NCBI GenBank assembly: GCA_012295275.1
Contig: CM022672.1
Span: forward strand, 7,131,384-7,195,383
From: Chrysomallon squamiferum
Taxonomy: Eukaryota > Mollusca > Gastropoda > Neomphalida > Peltospiridae
Direction of reading: 5' to 3'
Length of the DNA: 64,000 bases
Below are positions 44,266 to 59,112 of this stretch, in pieces. Below the pieces are notes generated by a model. That model was not told the DNA's origin. It did no database searches and was given only the letters and a program-made list of their open reading frames with translations. Position 1 is the stretch's first letter. Each line of letters starts with the position of its first letter. The translations under genes and the position numbers were made by a program.

Positions 44266-46839
44266 CCAAGTATATCAAGTATTTGCTGGAAAGATTACTC
44301 ATCTTGAAAACAGGAAAGATATGACATTTATTGTTTTGAAGACCTTTTTTCTCCTCCTTGATAAAAAATTAAAATTAAACCAGGAAAATTAATTCACTAA
44401 TATTGCAAAATAAACAACAAAAGTTGTTATGAAATAGAAATGATTTTCTTTTTATTTTCTTTCTATATTTCTTAAATATTACTGAGTTTTTTGGGGGGGT
44501 TTTGTGTTTTTTTTAATGAAAAATGTCTTTGTAAAAGAACATTTAGATTCATCAAAGCCATAATTCATTATTGCAGCACTGTCAACAGTTTTTTTAAAAT
44601 TTCTAGTGGAAGAAAAATGTATAGCTTGTTCATCAACTCAGTAAATACTCTTGATCTGTGTATATATATTTTTTAAATTGCTTAGATGTGTCCTGAGCTG
44701 TTTTTGTGAAAACAAAGATCTCATTTTTCTTTTTTTGTCTTACTATTTTTAATTTTGGCCTTTTGCTGAATTAGTATTTGTTAGTGTGTGTGTGTGTGTG
44801 TGTGTTTTTGAAAGTGCTGTACTGATACATGCTATGTTTTATGTTTGGCAAGTGCACAAAGTACAGCAGGCAGCCAAGGTAATCTGATCTCTAGGCAAAA
44901 CAAAAACAAAATCATCTGCATTATTGTCAGGAAGAAGAAAAACAATCACTGCTAACACTGAAAAAATAAACTGTGAGAAAGACAATGTAACTGTTTTAGT
45001 TAGTTAGTGAATGAGTGGGTGAGAAAAAAAAAGAGAGCAAGAAATAGACAGCCTGTCAGATTGATTGACAAAGACAGAAAAAGAAATAAAAAAAAAAAAA
45101 AAAATTAAAATTAAAATAATTATAATAATGAAATAATAATAATAATAAAAATGGAAAAAGAAATGCATTAGAAGCAATACAAGAAGTTTAAAGAAGTATG
45201 TTCTGAAGAGTCCTCTAATGGTTTTCCTTTTTAAGAAGTAAGCAATTTCCTGACCATTCACCTTGCAATGTGTTCTTTAAAGATCACCCCCAACATGTCA
45301 ATGACACAAACACATTTCTGTGTCTTCATTCATGAATCATCCAGACAAAACAGCTAATAGAGTTGAGGCACCCATTCTTGACTTACAAACTAATCAAGAT
45401 GGCTTCTCTGCTTGAAGCTTTTCTCTTCAGGTGCAATGAAGCAGAAAAATGATTTCCATCAACTGGAGACAGGCAGAGTCATTGGGAGTGATGTGGTGTT
45501 GTTTTGTGACACAAGCTGTGACAATTAATTTGTTTCGCACCTTGTACGGCAGTTTGCTCATCAGCAATAACTGTCATCATGATGTAGTGAGCTCTGCAGT
45601 TTCTTTAACAATGAAATGCGTTAAAAAGTTACAGTGATGATATACTAATGAACAGATCATATTTATTAGTCAATTTCTTTGTTACTTGTCTTTCTTCTTT
45701 TTTTTTTTTTTCTTTGATTTGATAATTTAAAAATATTTTCAAATTTCATTATCAAAAATTAAGAGAGAATGTGTATGTATGGGTCTGACTTGGTGTGTGA
45801 ATGTGATTGAACAGGTAAGTAGGTACTTGAATTAACTTTGCTTTCCTGATTAGTTATGCTATCCAGCTGCCAAAAAATCAAATTAATATGTGAAACAGTA
45901 ATTTTCAAGCTAGGTAGCACTAGTTCTTTCGGGTGCTGTGAGAACATGGAGTGAGTAAACATTGTCTATTTATAAACTGTTATGACTTCACTAAATAACG
46001 CATCATACTTTCATGACCAATAAACAGTTTATCTTGGGGGGAGGGGGGTGCCAACCTCCAAAACCGTTTGAAAAATAGTACTGTTATTTCTCATTTTAGG
46101 ATTAGTTTATCATGGGAGTAGTAGAGAAGAAACGTTAAAAAATAGTCTTGGTGTTGAAGAATAAAAATAACACAAGGAAAGGCAAAGTAGATCATTCATT
46201 CATAACTTTATTAAAATAACCATACAGGTATGATCCCCAGTAACTGGAACTAGCCAGAAGTGTTAATATTCACTGAAACCTGATTACATGTCTTTTACAG
46301 AAAAACTTTCTAGAGATATTTGATTAGCACTGGTAATTTAGAAGAAAAAAAAATTAAACAGAGTTGAGAAACATCAGTTTCATGGTAATGAAACTAATCA
46401 ACTTGTCATTAAATAGCTTAAAATAACTAACAAACTTAGCATGCAGTGGACTGGTACAGTATGTTTTTCTCTCATACTCACAATTACTCTTGTTTCAAAA
46501 ATAGCATTTTCTCTATGCTGTACTTCATATAATAACTTTTTATACAAAATGTTGAATTATATTACTTTGAGAAGATAATAATGGTTTTACACACTATATT
46601 TCATTATATAACAATGAATACAAGTTCTTTGCAAGATACTGAATTATAAGACTTTGTGCATAGAATAATTGTTTTACACATAGAATAATTGAGTTAGTGA
46701 GTTATATAACAAGTTTTATACAATAAATAGAATCTTTAACTTTGTGAATATATGTTTTATATAATGTGACTCATTGAATGTTAGTTTAATCTAGGACATT
46801 TCACAATGTGGTGCTATGAATATAACATATTTAACAAAG

Positions 46840-46960
46840 TATTATGCATGTGATTCAGTGAATATAATAGATATTTAATACAAAATTCCACATCTGATTC
46901 AGTTAATATAACAGATATTTAATATAACTATCTACATGTGATTCAGTGAACAATATTTTG
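46840..46960 (+). repeat. Short tandem repeat of about 48 bp, three copies
   Basis: ATGTGATTCAGTGAATATAA with TAGATATTTAATA recurs three times with changes; looser relatives extend back to about 46590. Confidence 0.5.
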
Positions 46961-48690
46961 TATTTAACAGGGTACAGAATCTGGTTTAAACATGCAGGGA
47001 AAACTCTGACAAAGTCATTCATGTGGTGTCAATGTCAAGCATGCCTCAACAGTTCTCTAAACAATATTATCTAAAAATTACACATATCTAGAGTTAACAA
47101 CAGTTTAACACTAGCAGGTGGAAATACCTCCACACTGCATACACATCATTGTTTGACTGTTACATAATAACATACATATACTGATATAGGCTAAGTCTAA
47201 TACAAATCAGCCAAGCAGTGAGGTGGAGGTAAACAGAAGTGTTAAGTAATAAGTGAGACTGTCTTCACTGTAAACTCCTTCTTACAAGAGTTTATCAGTA
47301 CTTTGTACATTCTTCCAGTTATGTTTACCTCTACAGAAATTACAAATGTCAAAGAGATTAGTGTTAACAGTGTACTAATGACTGTGATATTCTTCTGTTT
47401 GATTCCAGCCTTTGTTAAACAAACAGAACAACACAGTGTTTAAAAGAAAGCAGTATACATATATGTGTGTGTGTGTGTATTTAACTCAGAACAGTATACT
47501 TAATTGCAGATACCAGACATACAACTTGTCCTCACTTAGTGCATCACTGTACCCACCATGTATTACATGTCTTTAACTCATTATAGCAGGTAATTAGTTA
47601 TTATCATCTAGAACATTTTTTAAAAGTTGCCTGGATGATTTCATGATTGCATGAACCATATATATATATATATATTTGCTATTATGATCTATTTCAGATA
47701 CATACAATTAGTTCATACATAAATACAAATATGTAAACAATTAAAAAAATAAAATAATAATAACAATAATCATATACACACAAATATTCATATATAAAAC
47801 ACACACCTATACACACAAGAAGGTCCAAAAAATACACATATAAAAACAAACAAAAACACACACAAAAATTACACAAACATATTACACATAAATTATACAC
47901 ATATAAAAACACATAAGTATAAACACACAAATTACATACGAGAGAAAACTAATATTTTCAAACATAAACACGCATTCACAGATACACAAAATGCATATAT
48001 CTGCACACTCCTTTTTCTCATTTTCTTTCTTCTACACATCAACATACACAGCTGCACTAATACCAGAAACCTAAAAGTTCATCAACTCACACACAGAGAG
48101 AAAAAAAAATGAATTTACCTTTCTGACTTCAAACAACTTAATGGAACTAACACTGTTACTTCTAGTACACTTACTGAATGATTTTCAACATGGAGTGATT
48201 TCCCTTCCGCACAGATGTTCTTTTCTTGGAGTATGAAGATTACATGCAATTCATCATTCACTCACATGACTTGTGTCAGGTAAATATCCAGTTACAACAT
48301 CCAGGCAAGTAGATTACTGCCAATGTTTGGCAGCATGCCGTAGCATCTTCAGAAACAAACCCAGCATGATACCCAGCATGATGACCAGCAAGTCAGTACT
48401 GCTATCAGCTAGACACTATTTTCAAAACATCTTTTATCACAGATTTCTTGATATATATTTTTTTCCTCTTTCCAGTTATCAGGAGAAACACTTTATTAGC
48501 ATTCAATGACCTTAAAATATTGTAAGTAATTCTGCTGAAACTGCTGCAGTCTGCCAGTGTAAGAAAATTGTATATATCAGTACATGACGCTGTTTTAGCA
48601 ACTCGTACACAAACTCTGAAACGTTTTCATACACAGATAACAAACTCATGTATCCGTTTATTTTGTTGGTAACACTGGAAAACCAAGTTC

Positions 48691-48793
<103 letters not shown>

Positions 48794-51327
48794 CATTGTA
48801 GTAATAATACCATCACCACCAACAACTTCAACAATAACAATAATAAAAATAACAACAATAATAAGAACAATAATAATACTGGTAATAATAATAAATATTT
48901 TTATAAGGTATTAATATTAGTCTTAAATGTTAATTTAGCATTTAATGTATGATAAAGTGAATTAATGTATGATTGTTTAACAACATTTGAACATATTTTT
49001 ATGTTAATAGTCATCAAGTATCAAACGTGACTTTTAAAACTGACTGTCTGAAAAAAGAAACCTGAATCCAGCATTCCACAGGCCCTTTGTACTAATCAAT
49101 AGCAAGAGATCTCTTTTTCATGCATTATCAGAAAAACATATTCCATCACCTATGATATATCTGTAAATAGGCAAGTGATTTGAATGGAAATAAACCAAAA
49201 GAAAAGGATTGATCTTGCACACTTTTCTCTTAACTGAAAACTACCAGCAACCTACAGCCAGTCTGACTGGAGTGAATGACAACATTGTGTCAGGTAGTAT
49301 AAACCATTTCACTTTGATCTGTTTGCTTGTTTATGTTCCATCAAGCAGAAGGAAAGCAACAAAGATTTTTGCTGTAAAATGTGATGATGATTTTACTTCT
49401 GACATTTGTTTATATTGATCTACTCTTCAAACAATTCATTGATATGCTGCAAACATGCACACATCACCATAAAAGCTATTTTCACCAAGGTCATAAAGAT
49501 CCTATCAACAAAATAAAATCAAATAATTATTTTAAAAAATTAAGTAAGATAAAATTTAAATAAAAATTTAATAAATAAATAGATGTTGGCTATCAGCTTT
49601 TAACAAATTAGTTTTCTTCTATATTTCCATTAAAAAAAAGCAACTATTAATTTCCTTTCTTTTTACTTCTTTTCTTAATCCTCTTTTAATTTCTTTTTAC
49701 CTAAAAGTTTTATACTTTCCATTTTATACTGCATACGTTTTTAAATAAATCTTAATCTCCATTTTCCTTAATATTTTTAAAACCTTGATATACAAGAATC
49801 TATTTAAAAATCCAAGAATTTTCATACTGGGACACACACCTGAAATATTAAAACTTATCTAGATATAGTTTTTACACTTCAGTACAATATAAAATATCTG
49901 TATAAAATTAAATATAATTCAAATTTCAAAATCTTTAGAAAAAGATTTTAAAACTTTTTAAAAATCTTTATAAACAATCTTCCTGGATAGTCCTGGAGAT
50001 AAAAAAATCAGTAGTCTTTGTATGCCTTTGTATGTCAGACTATTTTCCAGTTCAAACCATGATCTGTTTATCAAAGGCTATGGTATGTATTATCCTGTCT
50101 GTGGATAGAATACAAAAGATCCCTTGCTGTTATAAATAACAGATTATCTTCAGATTGGTGAAATGTATTCTATTTTTACAACAATACTTTACAAGAAAGT
50201 AAGAAGCTTTAATATCTAAAAAGTGCTGATATGTTTTTTATTCAGTAATTCCATAAATTCCCATGATCCAGACCCTTGTCATATTCGGAGTACACTAATT
50301 AAAACAAAAAACACTCCAGTGGGAATGCTGTACATAAATAAAGATTGAGCCCAGAACTCACAGCTCCCAAAACTGCCTGAGATAAGAAAATTTCTTGACT
50401 TACACTGTTATTAAATAAAAATATAATTTCTCTAAACAGTATGCAATTTTAATATTGTTTTTATTACTAGTTTTTATAGCCAATGAACAATTCCTAGCAC
50501 AATATTTCATGATAATAAACGATACACACAGCACTGATAATGTTCATTTTCTTCAACACAGAATTCACTAAGTTAAATCTAAATTTCTATTTTAAGTATG
50601 TCAGCCATCTGGTATGTGTGTATAAGTGTAACTGTGTGTGTTTGAGGAAGAGTGAGAGATTGTTGATGTGAATGTAAGTGTATGTTTGTTTGAGAAAGAA
50701 AGTGTGTGTGTGTGTGTGTCTGAATGTATAATTAATTTATGTAATATCATATAGTATTTATCTGTATTTCAGAATATCAGTAATCTGATCTAAATTACAC
50801 CACCAGTCATAAATTACAACAATACTGATGAGTCATACGAGATTACTCCAATCATATGCTTAGATGCATTCTGACATTTTAGATTGGGAAGAAAAGGAAA
50901 TAAATCCTACAAGCAAATGACGTAGAGAAGTGAACACTCGTCAGCATCTCGCCAAATGAGAGGAGATAATTTGCCACTGTGTTACATACGATTCTCTTGT
51001 GGCTTTCCTCTCCCAGAGCTCTGTGTCTGATTAGCTTGTCGACCATTCCAAATTCATGATTGTATTCCTGCCTCAAGTAAGGCTGACATGAAGAAAACAG
51101 GAATAATGTGACCAACTGCCCACGGGGTGGCACGACAGTCAGGAAGCATGATCAATACAGAAACAGCTTCAACAAATGTCAGATGTAAAACTTTCAACAG
51201 TTTTCACAATTACAACAGCTGAAATTTCATTTTATCAAATCTAATTCATTTTCATCTTTGTTAATTATTCAATAATAAATGTTTTTCTGAAATACATTAG
51301 ATGTCCTGAACTGTATTGTGATGTAAA

Positions 51328-51330
<3 letters not shown>

Positions 51331-51414
<84 letters not shown>
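51331..51414 (+). repeat. (CT)n(CA)n compound microsatellite
   Basis: CT units pass into CA units at about 51375. Confidence 0.95.
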
Positions 51415-51418
<4 letters not shown>

Positions 51419-52301
51419 AATATGTGAATATTTGGAAAAATTAAATAAAATGTCAAAAAAATAATTATATAAATAATATACTTTGTCAAGATATTTATAT
51501 ACAAAATTTTCTGAAGTGAAACATAAAATAGGTAACTGTAATATCAGGGATAAGAATGATTTCATGCCAAGTAGAGATGCAATATTTTTAGATCAAATCT
51601 GCTACATTTTGTCATATTAATATATTGCTTACATACATTTTGCCCACATTCAACATATTTTCTTTTCAGGTATCAGTTTTAAATAATAATAAAATATGAC
51701 AATAAAACAGCTACAAACCAATTTAATATTATTCTTTTCTGTAACATTAAATAACATTTTCACAAGTGATACCATGACTGAAATGTGTGTGTAGTGCTTC
51801 TATTCAAAACTATTTGTACAAGTAAAAAAATATCAGTTTCAGTATACTAAATAGCTTTCAGCATTAAAATAAATAAATAAATATTTTAAAATTTAATTAA
51901 ATGATTATTGGTCATGATTATTAGACATGATGGATATTGTACTGTTCCATTTCAAAATTAGCCTTTGTGAAAAGCATCAAGGAATCTTTTACATGTTCTC
52001 TGTTATACTGTATCATGGTGTTTTACCTTTGATCTGGAAAATGCCCAATGAGAGTTGATCCTAAGGCTAATACTAAAAAATCATTGACATAAAACCATTC
52101 AAACTCTGCCAAAGAACACTTTACTATTTAACCCTTCAGCCAAATGCACTGATTAGTATTAATTTTTTAAGTATATGTATAACAATATTGTCATTTCTTA
52201 AAAACCATTTTGCATTCTATTATTTTGTTCTTTTGTTATCAGATAATAATTATTCAGTAATAATCAAACACAATAAAACCATAACATATTAAGTAAAACA
52301 A

Positions 52302-52302
52302 C

Positions 52303-52344
<42 letters not shown>
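52302..52344 (+). repeat. (GA)n microsatellite
   Basis: About 21 GA units. Confidence 0.95.
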
Positions 52345-52347
<3 letters not shown>

Positions 52348-52587
52348 TGATTGCAGAGGGAAAGACTGAGAGAGAGAAGAAGAAAAAAGAAAATTGGAAA
52401 AAAAAGACAGAGAGACAGATGCTACAAACGTAATATTGTCTGTCAACACTAATTACGTGTTACATTGTCTCTGTGGGGAAGCTGCTATTAAAATACTTTT
52501 TCATGGAAATAATAAAATGAATAACCCAACCATGGAGGGATCATTTCTTTTTTATTTGAAGAACTCATATGTTGACTGGACTGTAAA

Positions 52588-52638
<51 letters not shown>

Positions 52639-52640
52639 TA
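52588..52640 (+). repeat. (AAT)n microsatellite
   Basis: About 17 units ending in an ATTATAATAATAA palindrome-like segment. Confidence 0.93.
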
Positions 52641-55029
52641 TAATAATAAGTTGTTACAGAAGTTTTTTTCTTTTAAAAACATTTGTGTTAATTAACAAAT
52701 TTATTCGTATTTATTTACATACTGATTATAATTATTACTCATAAATAATAATAATAAATAAGGAAGAATTAATACTGTTTTACTGAGAGATATTTCTTCA
52801 TGTTGCTTTACTCTATGTGTTGTTGTGAATTGAAACATTTCTTTTTTAATGATAGCTAACAATTATTCATGATAAATAACAGCTCTGTAAAGAAACTAAT
52901 CCTTCTATTAAGAGATATGGTTTCTGTGGCAAAACTATAGTTTTTAATTAAGTTGGCACTGTCATTTGTCTGGTGCTAAATGACAATGTTAGCTGTATCT
53001 GATTAGTGTAGCTGGATAGCTAACTGAACTTGAAGCATTTAATTACTCTGAACAGATAAGTTTGATGTCTCAACAGACAAGACATCGGAATTAAGCCCAA
53101 AGATTAACCATTAGAGTTATTCAAATATCTTAGATTCACATGTAGAGCTCTCTTAGATCCAGAAATCCTAGGTTTGAGTTAAAGACAGTGAGATGTAGAG
53201 TTCATATAAATCCAAGGTTTACTTAAAGATGCAGACCTCAGTTTTCACTTTAACAAACTGAGAATGAATTTAATTAAAACCTGCTTATACTTGGTTTTAA
53301 TCTAGAATCATGTAAGAGCCACTTAAACCAAGGTTTCATGTAACTACAGATTATTCCATGTTTATCTAAAATCAATCTGATCCTAGGTATACAATTCAAC
53401 CCACATCAAACTCTAATTAAAGCTAGTAAATCTAGAGTAGTTGAAAGCTAGAGAATCCAAATATATTCAAAGTTCCAATATAGACTTCCCACAAAAATGT
53501 ACAACATATACTGTATCACTAATGTATAAAATGTTACTAACATTAAACCCGTAATAATCACTGATAAAGAACAAATACAATCACAGATCAGCGAGAAACT
53601 ATTATTGAATCATTTAGATCAGATCATCATCCAGAAAGAGACCAGGTCCAGGCTGTCTCAAAGATGATAAAACATAGTGGAACAAAATGGCACATACGTG
53701 GTTGAATAAACCTGTGTACAAATATCTAAATATTGTCTTTGAATTTCATTTAGAAACTGTGAACTTTTGCTTCATCCCAATATTTAAATAAAAGCTGTAA
53801 AATGTGCTGTTAAACTGAATTAAAATTATTGCATCAGTTATGGAGATGACTGTGTGTGTGTGTGTGTGTGTGTTTGCAGGCATATAATATTCATTAGCAG
53901 AAGATGAATGTCTTTCAAATTAAAGGTGCATTCAAAACGTAATTAATTTAAAAAATATATTTTTTTTTTATGCTAAATAAACAGAAAGGAGAAATCAATG
54001 TGAACAAAACATTAATCAACTGCCGAGTGAGTAGTCTCTTTGTCACTAAGAGATTTACAACTTAATCCCTTTGATTATTATTTTCATTTTTATTTTTTAA
54101 TATATTTTTTTTTACATTTTAATGTAATGATTTCAGTACTTATGCAACATGATTAATAATAAGTAATATACACACATCCATTTTATCAACTAAATATATT
54201 ATTATTAATATATTTATTTTAAATCAAAACAAACAGTAATAAAAAAGTAAAATGATTCTAACAACTCTTTATATTAAAACCTAGCATACAACATCATTCA
54301 TGTTTGTTTGTTTTTTGTTTGTTGTTTGCGGTCAAATTTAATTGTCCTATTTTTCATTTTAATAAAAACATGCACGAGTCTTGAGTATATTTGAGTTTTA
54401 AAAGAAAATTACTCACATCACAAATAGCTGCAGAGAGACAAGACTATAATGAGATCAACATGTTTCCAGTCACTGCCAGTCTGTTCTCAGTTTACCATCA
54501 GCAAGTTAATCCTGTCTGTGCTTCACAGTGTTCATCACTGGCAGTTTCGTCATACACTAGTCTTCTTCACACTAGATAAACCTGCAGTCTAAGTATCCAT
54601 GCAAACAGAACTTTACCTCTTCATCAGGTGCCCATTAGGTCTGTAAAGTAATAATAATAATAAATAACAACAACAACAACAACAGCAACAACAACAACCA
54701 AAAATAATAAATATTAAAAATACTACTAATAATAACAAAAACAACAATAATAATAATAGAAATTACAATAACATCTGTGATAAAGATGTTAACCACTCTC
54801 ATCAGTGACTATAAACATTTGTAAAAAGAACATAAAATTAAAACACCTATGTATTAAAAACAAGATAATATATTTATATATACACAGATTTTGTAAATAA
54901 ACTTCAGACACATTATAGAATTTATGCTTACATACTAAACCTCTAACTGATATAATCTTAAAGGAGAAGATTGTAACAAGAAAAAAGAAAGCCAAATTCT
55001 TGATATGAGGAATACGGAGGTCTGCATAC

Positions 55030-55197
55030 TGTGACTAATGCCATGTTAACCATCTCATCTGGCTCCAGTCCAAGATACAGAGAGCAGTTGATATACAGTG
55101 TAGTGGTTTGAGCATTCCAAGAACTGTCTGAGGGGGTGGAATCAGGTTTACTCAGAAACACATAGCAGAAGCTATGACTACAAGATGAAGACATTTC
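55030..55197 (-). CDS. Possible isolated coding exon, product unknown
   Basis: On the minus strand an acceptor-like TTTTGTGTGCAG precedes an open stretch of exactly 56 codons that ends at a donor-like GTATGC, so the exon would be phase 0 at both ends. Composition is protein-like (Ser-rich start, then INCSLYLGLEPDEMVNMALV), unlike the Lys/Ile/Asn frames produced by the surrounding AT-rich DNA. If the donor is not used, the frame runs on to a TAA at about 54957-54960. I recognise no family, and no partner exon in a matching phase was found nearby. Chance is a real alternative. Confidence 0.28.
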
Positions 55198-56572
55198 CTG
55201 CACACAAAACCCATGTTTCCTTACAATAAGAGGTATTCAAGATATTTTCTTTATGTAAACACAATGTTTCTTTACAAGAGAACTTCCCAAGACCACATGT
55301 TCTGGTTTTTGTTTTTTTCAATTATAAGATGTCCACTCATCATCTTGTTATAAAAACAATGTTTCTTTACAAAATTAAAAACATATAACATATAATTTTT
55401 GCTTTATTTCTCATAACAGGAAATGTTTCTTAATGGATGAAACTAAACAAGCTAAGACATTATTATTACCTGAGCTTTTATGAAATGTAATCAATACACA
55501 TTGTAAAATATTTCACTAAAACTAATGGGTCTTTCAGCAGCTTTAACATTAAAAAGAGACAAAGATTTCTGAGTTTACATTTTATCTGCAACATTATTTA
55601 TAACTATTTGTAAATCAATATGGAACAAAATCACAAAGATTAGCTCTTTCATTTAGACAAAGAGAGGCTGAATCAATCCTTTTCAGTATACTTTGTACAG
55701 TTACATTCCATTCTGACCAGAATTTCATAAACAACAAAGACTGAAATATAATTATACATAGCCGACTATGAGAAAAGTTATGTGAAAATTCTCTTGATGC
55801 TGATAATTCAGAAAAGTCCTTAATGCAGTAGAGCAGAATTATTTATTATATTTTTTCATTCTGTCAAAACATTAAACAATTTGAATATATAAATATTCTA
55901 TAATGAATAAAACATCAATATATTAGCATGATGAAAAAAATAAATATACATGTAATTGTTATTTTTAACTGATAGTCTGAATAAATGACTGGTAAGAGGG
56001 ACGTTTTCAGTCTGTAAAGAATTTTTCACATTTCTAAACTGTAGTCTAATAAATCTTTAAAAAGAAAATGTCAACTGCCATCAACCTAAATTTGTTTTAT
56101 CAGCAGTTTTCATAATTAGCAAAGACTGGTTTGCACAAACAAATTATATGTGTTTAGGATTACTTGTTCATTACACATAAGTTAGAAAACAGATAATTTG
56201 ATGTGTATTGTAATTACTGAAATGTTTTTGTTCAGACTGTTTTCTAAATATGTGCAAAGTAAGTGTAAATGAGACACAGCAGGCTGTGTGTGAAAGTGTG
56301 AATAGTTGTACAGACAATATTACACACAGAGTTATGTAATTGGAAATCACACCTACAGTATGTTCTCTTGTCAACATAACCCAGACTGGTTTATAATCAA
56401 AACTCAATTGTATTTATTTTTACACTTTGTACATGATTAACATGTCTAAGTAAATAATGAAATTGTCATCTGCAGTTTTATTTTTAATACAGACACATTT
56501 TTTTTTCCAGGTTATTAATTATTTATTTTTTTTTTCCTTGGCAAGAAATTTCAAATTCTGAAAATCATAAAA

Positions 56573-56662
56573 TGTGTGTGTGTGTGTGTGTGTGTTGTGT
56601 ATGTGTGTTGTGTGTGTGTGTTGTGTGTGTGTGTGTCTGTGTGTGTGTGTTGTGTCTGTGTG
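56573..56662 (+). repeat. Interrupted (GT)n tract
   Basis: GT runs regularly broken by TGT/TCT, giving a Thr-His frame on the minus strand that is not a gene. Confidence 0.92.
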
Positions 56663-57979
56663 CACATGTATACATTACATAAATGTTCACACAAATTAAA
56701 ACTTATTATTTTCAAATTTAGCAGTGTTTGAAACTTGTGTCTTAACACAAAGAAAGAAAAGACTTATAAGTAAATATAGTAAAAAGAAATAATAATAATA
56801 AAATCAAATCAAATATATACATTAAACAAAAACAAAAGGCAGAAATCTGATAAGAGGTAAGCAGGTTGTCAGAGCAACAAAGCATGATCATCATCAGTGA
56901 AAGTAAAATACTTACCTCCTGTATCAAAGTCTGATCTATGATATTCTCATTAACTCACTAACTGAAACTTGTTGTTAGAATACAGCATTTTTTAACTGTT
57001 TAGTTCTTAATTACTGTACACAAAACACCCTACCCAGTTTGGTACTAGCCAATTTTGTTTATAATTAATTCTAAAATTCAGAGAAAAAATAATTAATTAT
57101 AAACATTCTTATAAATATTTTTAGTCAAACATATATCTCAATCATGTTATTTCAGAATTAATCTGAGAGTCTACATTAACAGTTACTAAAGTTTGTTGGT
57201 ATCATCCCCTTTGGGGCAATAGGCATTTCCTAGGGGCTGATAAAGATAATTAATTTGTAGTTTCTCCTGTCTTTCACACAGTGTGCATTGTAAATCAAAA
57301 TTCTTTAGACTATGTAATGTCTGAGAAGGAGTAAGATTCTATGACCGCTAGAATTAAGGGAACCACAGGACTAAAGACAAACATGCACACAAATTAAGTT
57401 AATTGAGATGGATGTGATAAATGACTGTACATAATTACATGTTCAGCACAGAAATCAATTTACAAACCTACACAAGTAGGGTTCCAAAACTCAAAGAAGC
57501 AGACTTGCAAATAATTGTAAACAAATATCAAAATAAAACTTTTGTTAAATAATTTTACCGCTTATGGCATGGATCTGTAAAAAACTTTTTGTTAAAGATG
57601 CTGTTTATTATAAATAGAATATGCTTGGTAATTTCATTGTCTGGTTTCATCTTCACAAAACATCACCTCTCCCTAATTTGTCTAGAGGGAGAACACATTT
57701 CTTCCTATTTTTCTAGTCTAGCTTGAACCCTGAAGTATCTATCAATTCTATGCATAGGAGATTATCTGTATTACTGTCACCTCTTTACAGTCATCTATAA
57801 AAATCTGAATTATGTAAATCCATGACCAGTTATTTTCATGTTGTATTTGACACTGTCTGCAAACTGGTATTTTGCAAAGCTGCCTTCAACTGTCAATACT
57901 GACAGTTTTCAATCAGATGTGAAAATCTATAGAAACACAGCAAGATATTAACACATAAATCCTGTGCAAGTTAGACATA

Positions 57980-58960
57980 TTTTACACGAACACTGTGACA
58001 GAAGCCATTAGAACAGATTTCTGTTTTAATATCAGTTATTTACAACATAGTAATAAAATAACAAAAAATCACTTCAAGATATTAACATTAATCTATGGCA
58101 AAAGTTACTTAATTCACACTGACAGAAATCTTTGATGTACATTTTTTTTTCACTTTTAATATGAACATTTTTCAAAACTCTATTTTGGCATCCAGGTGAG
58201 AGAAAACAAATAAAGTGACAAGAAGTCTAAGATAAAAAGCAATTTTCTCTTAGTTTTTCCATTTCTGAATCTGTTAATTACTCTGGAAACAAGGAGACAG
58301 TAATAATAAATGTTCAAGAAATATATCTGACAATAAAAGCAATTTTCACTTCAATTTTCATTTTTCAAACAGTTATTTACAACTGTCAAACAAAAGAAGA
58401 AGATAAATAAATCCACTTCAAGCTGATTAAGAACAACTGAATGGTTAGTTTGAGGTTTCCATATTACTTTTATATCAGTTATTTGTATTTTATCAGAATG
58501 TTCTAAAAACTAGAAAAGTGAAATGATGCTTGAAATTGAAAGTTATTTTCTCTTAATTTTTTCAATTTCAAGTCCATCTGATGATGTACTAACAGCAGTC
58601 TATTAAAACTTTCCAAATTAGGAGACAGAAAACACAAAACCACTTAAAGGCTAACATTAAAAAGATTTTGTTTTCAGTTTTTCCATTTCAGAATCATCAA
58701 CAGACAGTTTTCTATCAGAAAACTTGGAAAACAGGGAGACAGAAGACATAAATTGAATAGAAGTCTCACATTAAAAACATTTTCTCTTAGATTTTCTGTT
58801 CGGAATCAGTTATTTACAACACACTCTTAAAACAGAAGACATTATTTACAAATACATGCAAATGAAACTACCAGACCTTTAACTGGCTTTCAATTAGGTT
58901 TCTGTTTTAACATGATCTGTCTACAGCACTATCAATACATCTGGAAACTATTGCTAGATG
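57980..58960 (+). repeat. Degenerate satellite-like array
   Basis: Six or more diverged copies of a unit of roughly 110-170 bp. Recurrent blocks are ATTTTCTCTTAGTTTTTCCATTTC, CAGTTATTTACAAC and GGAGACAGAA followed by CACTT(C/A)AA; examples fall near 58235, 58340, 58545, 58670 and 58780. The copies are too diverged for recent amplification. Confidence 0.55.
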
Positions 58961-59112
58961 CAACACACTATTTACCAAGTCTGTCTTGTATTAATGTATG
59001 GTAGCCATTACTTTCACTGCAAGAAAACTATTGCTAGACATTAAACACAACAAACTATTTTACTTAGTCTATCTCATATTAATGTAGAATGACCGTTACT
59101 TTCACTGCAACC
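58943..59112 (+). repeat. Two-copy tandem duplication, about 82 bp
   Basis: AAACTATTGCTAGA ... TATTAATGTA ... CCATTACTTTCACTGCAA is followed by a second copy ending CCGTTACTTTCACTGCAA at 59111. Confidence 0.75.

Noticed and set aside
46034-46050. G-rich run suggesting a quadruplex
   Set aside because: Only two long G runs are present, too few for a convincing intramolecular quadruplex.
54411-54431. An 11-base minus-strand microexon between TCTCTCTGCAG and GTGAGT
   Set aside because: Both borders look good, but the exon is extremely short and has no partner in a suitable phase.
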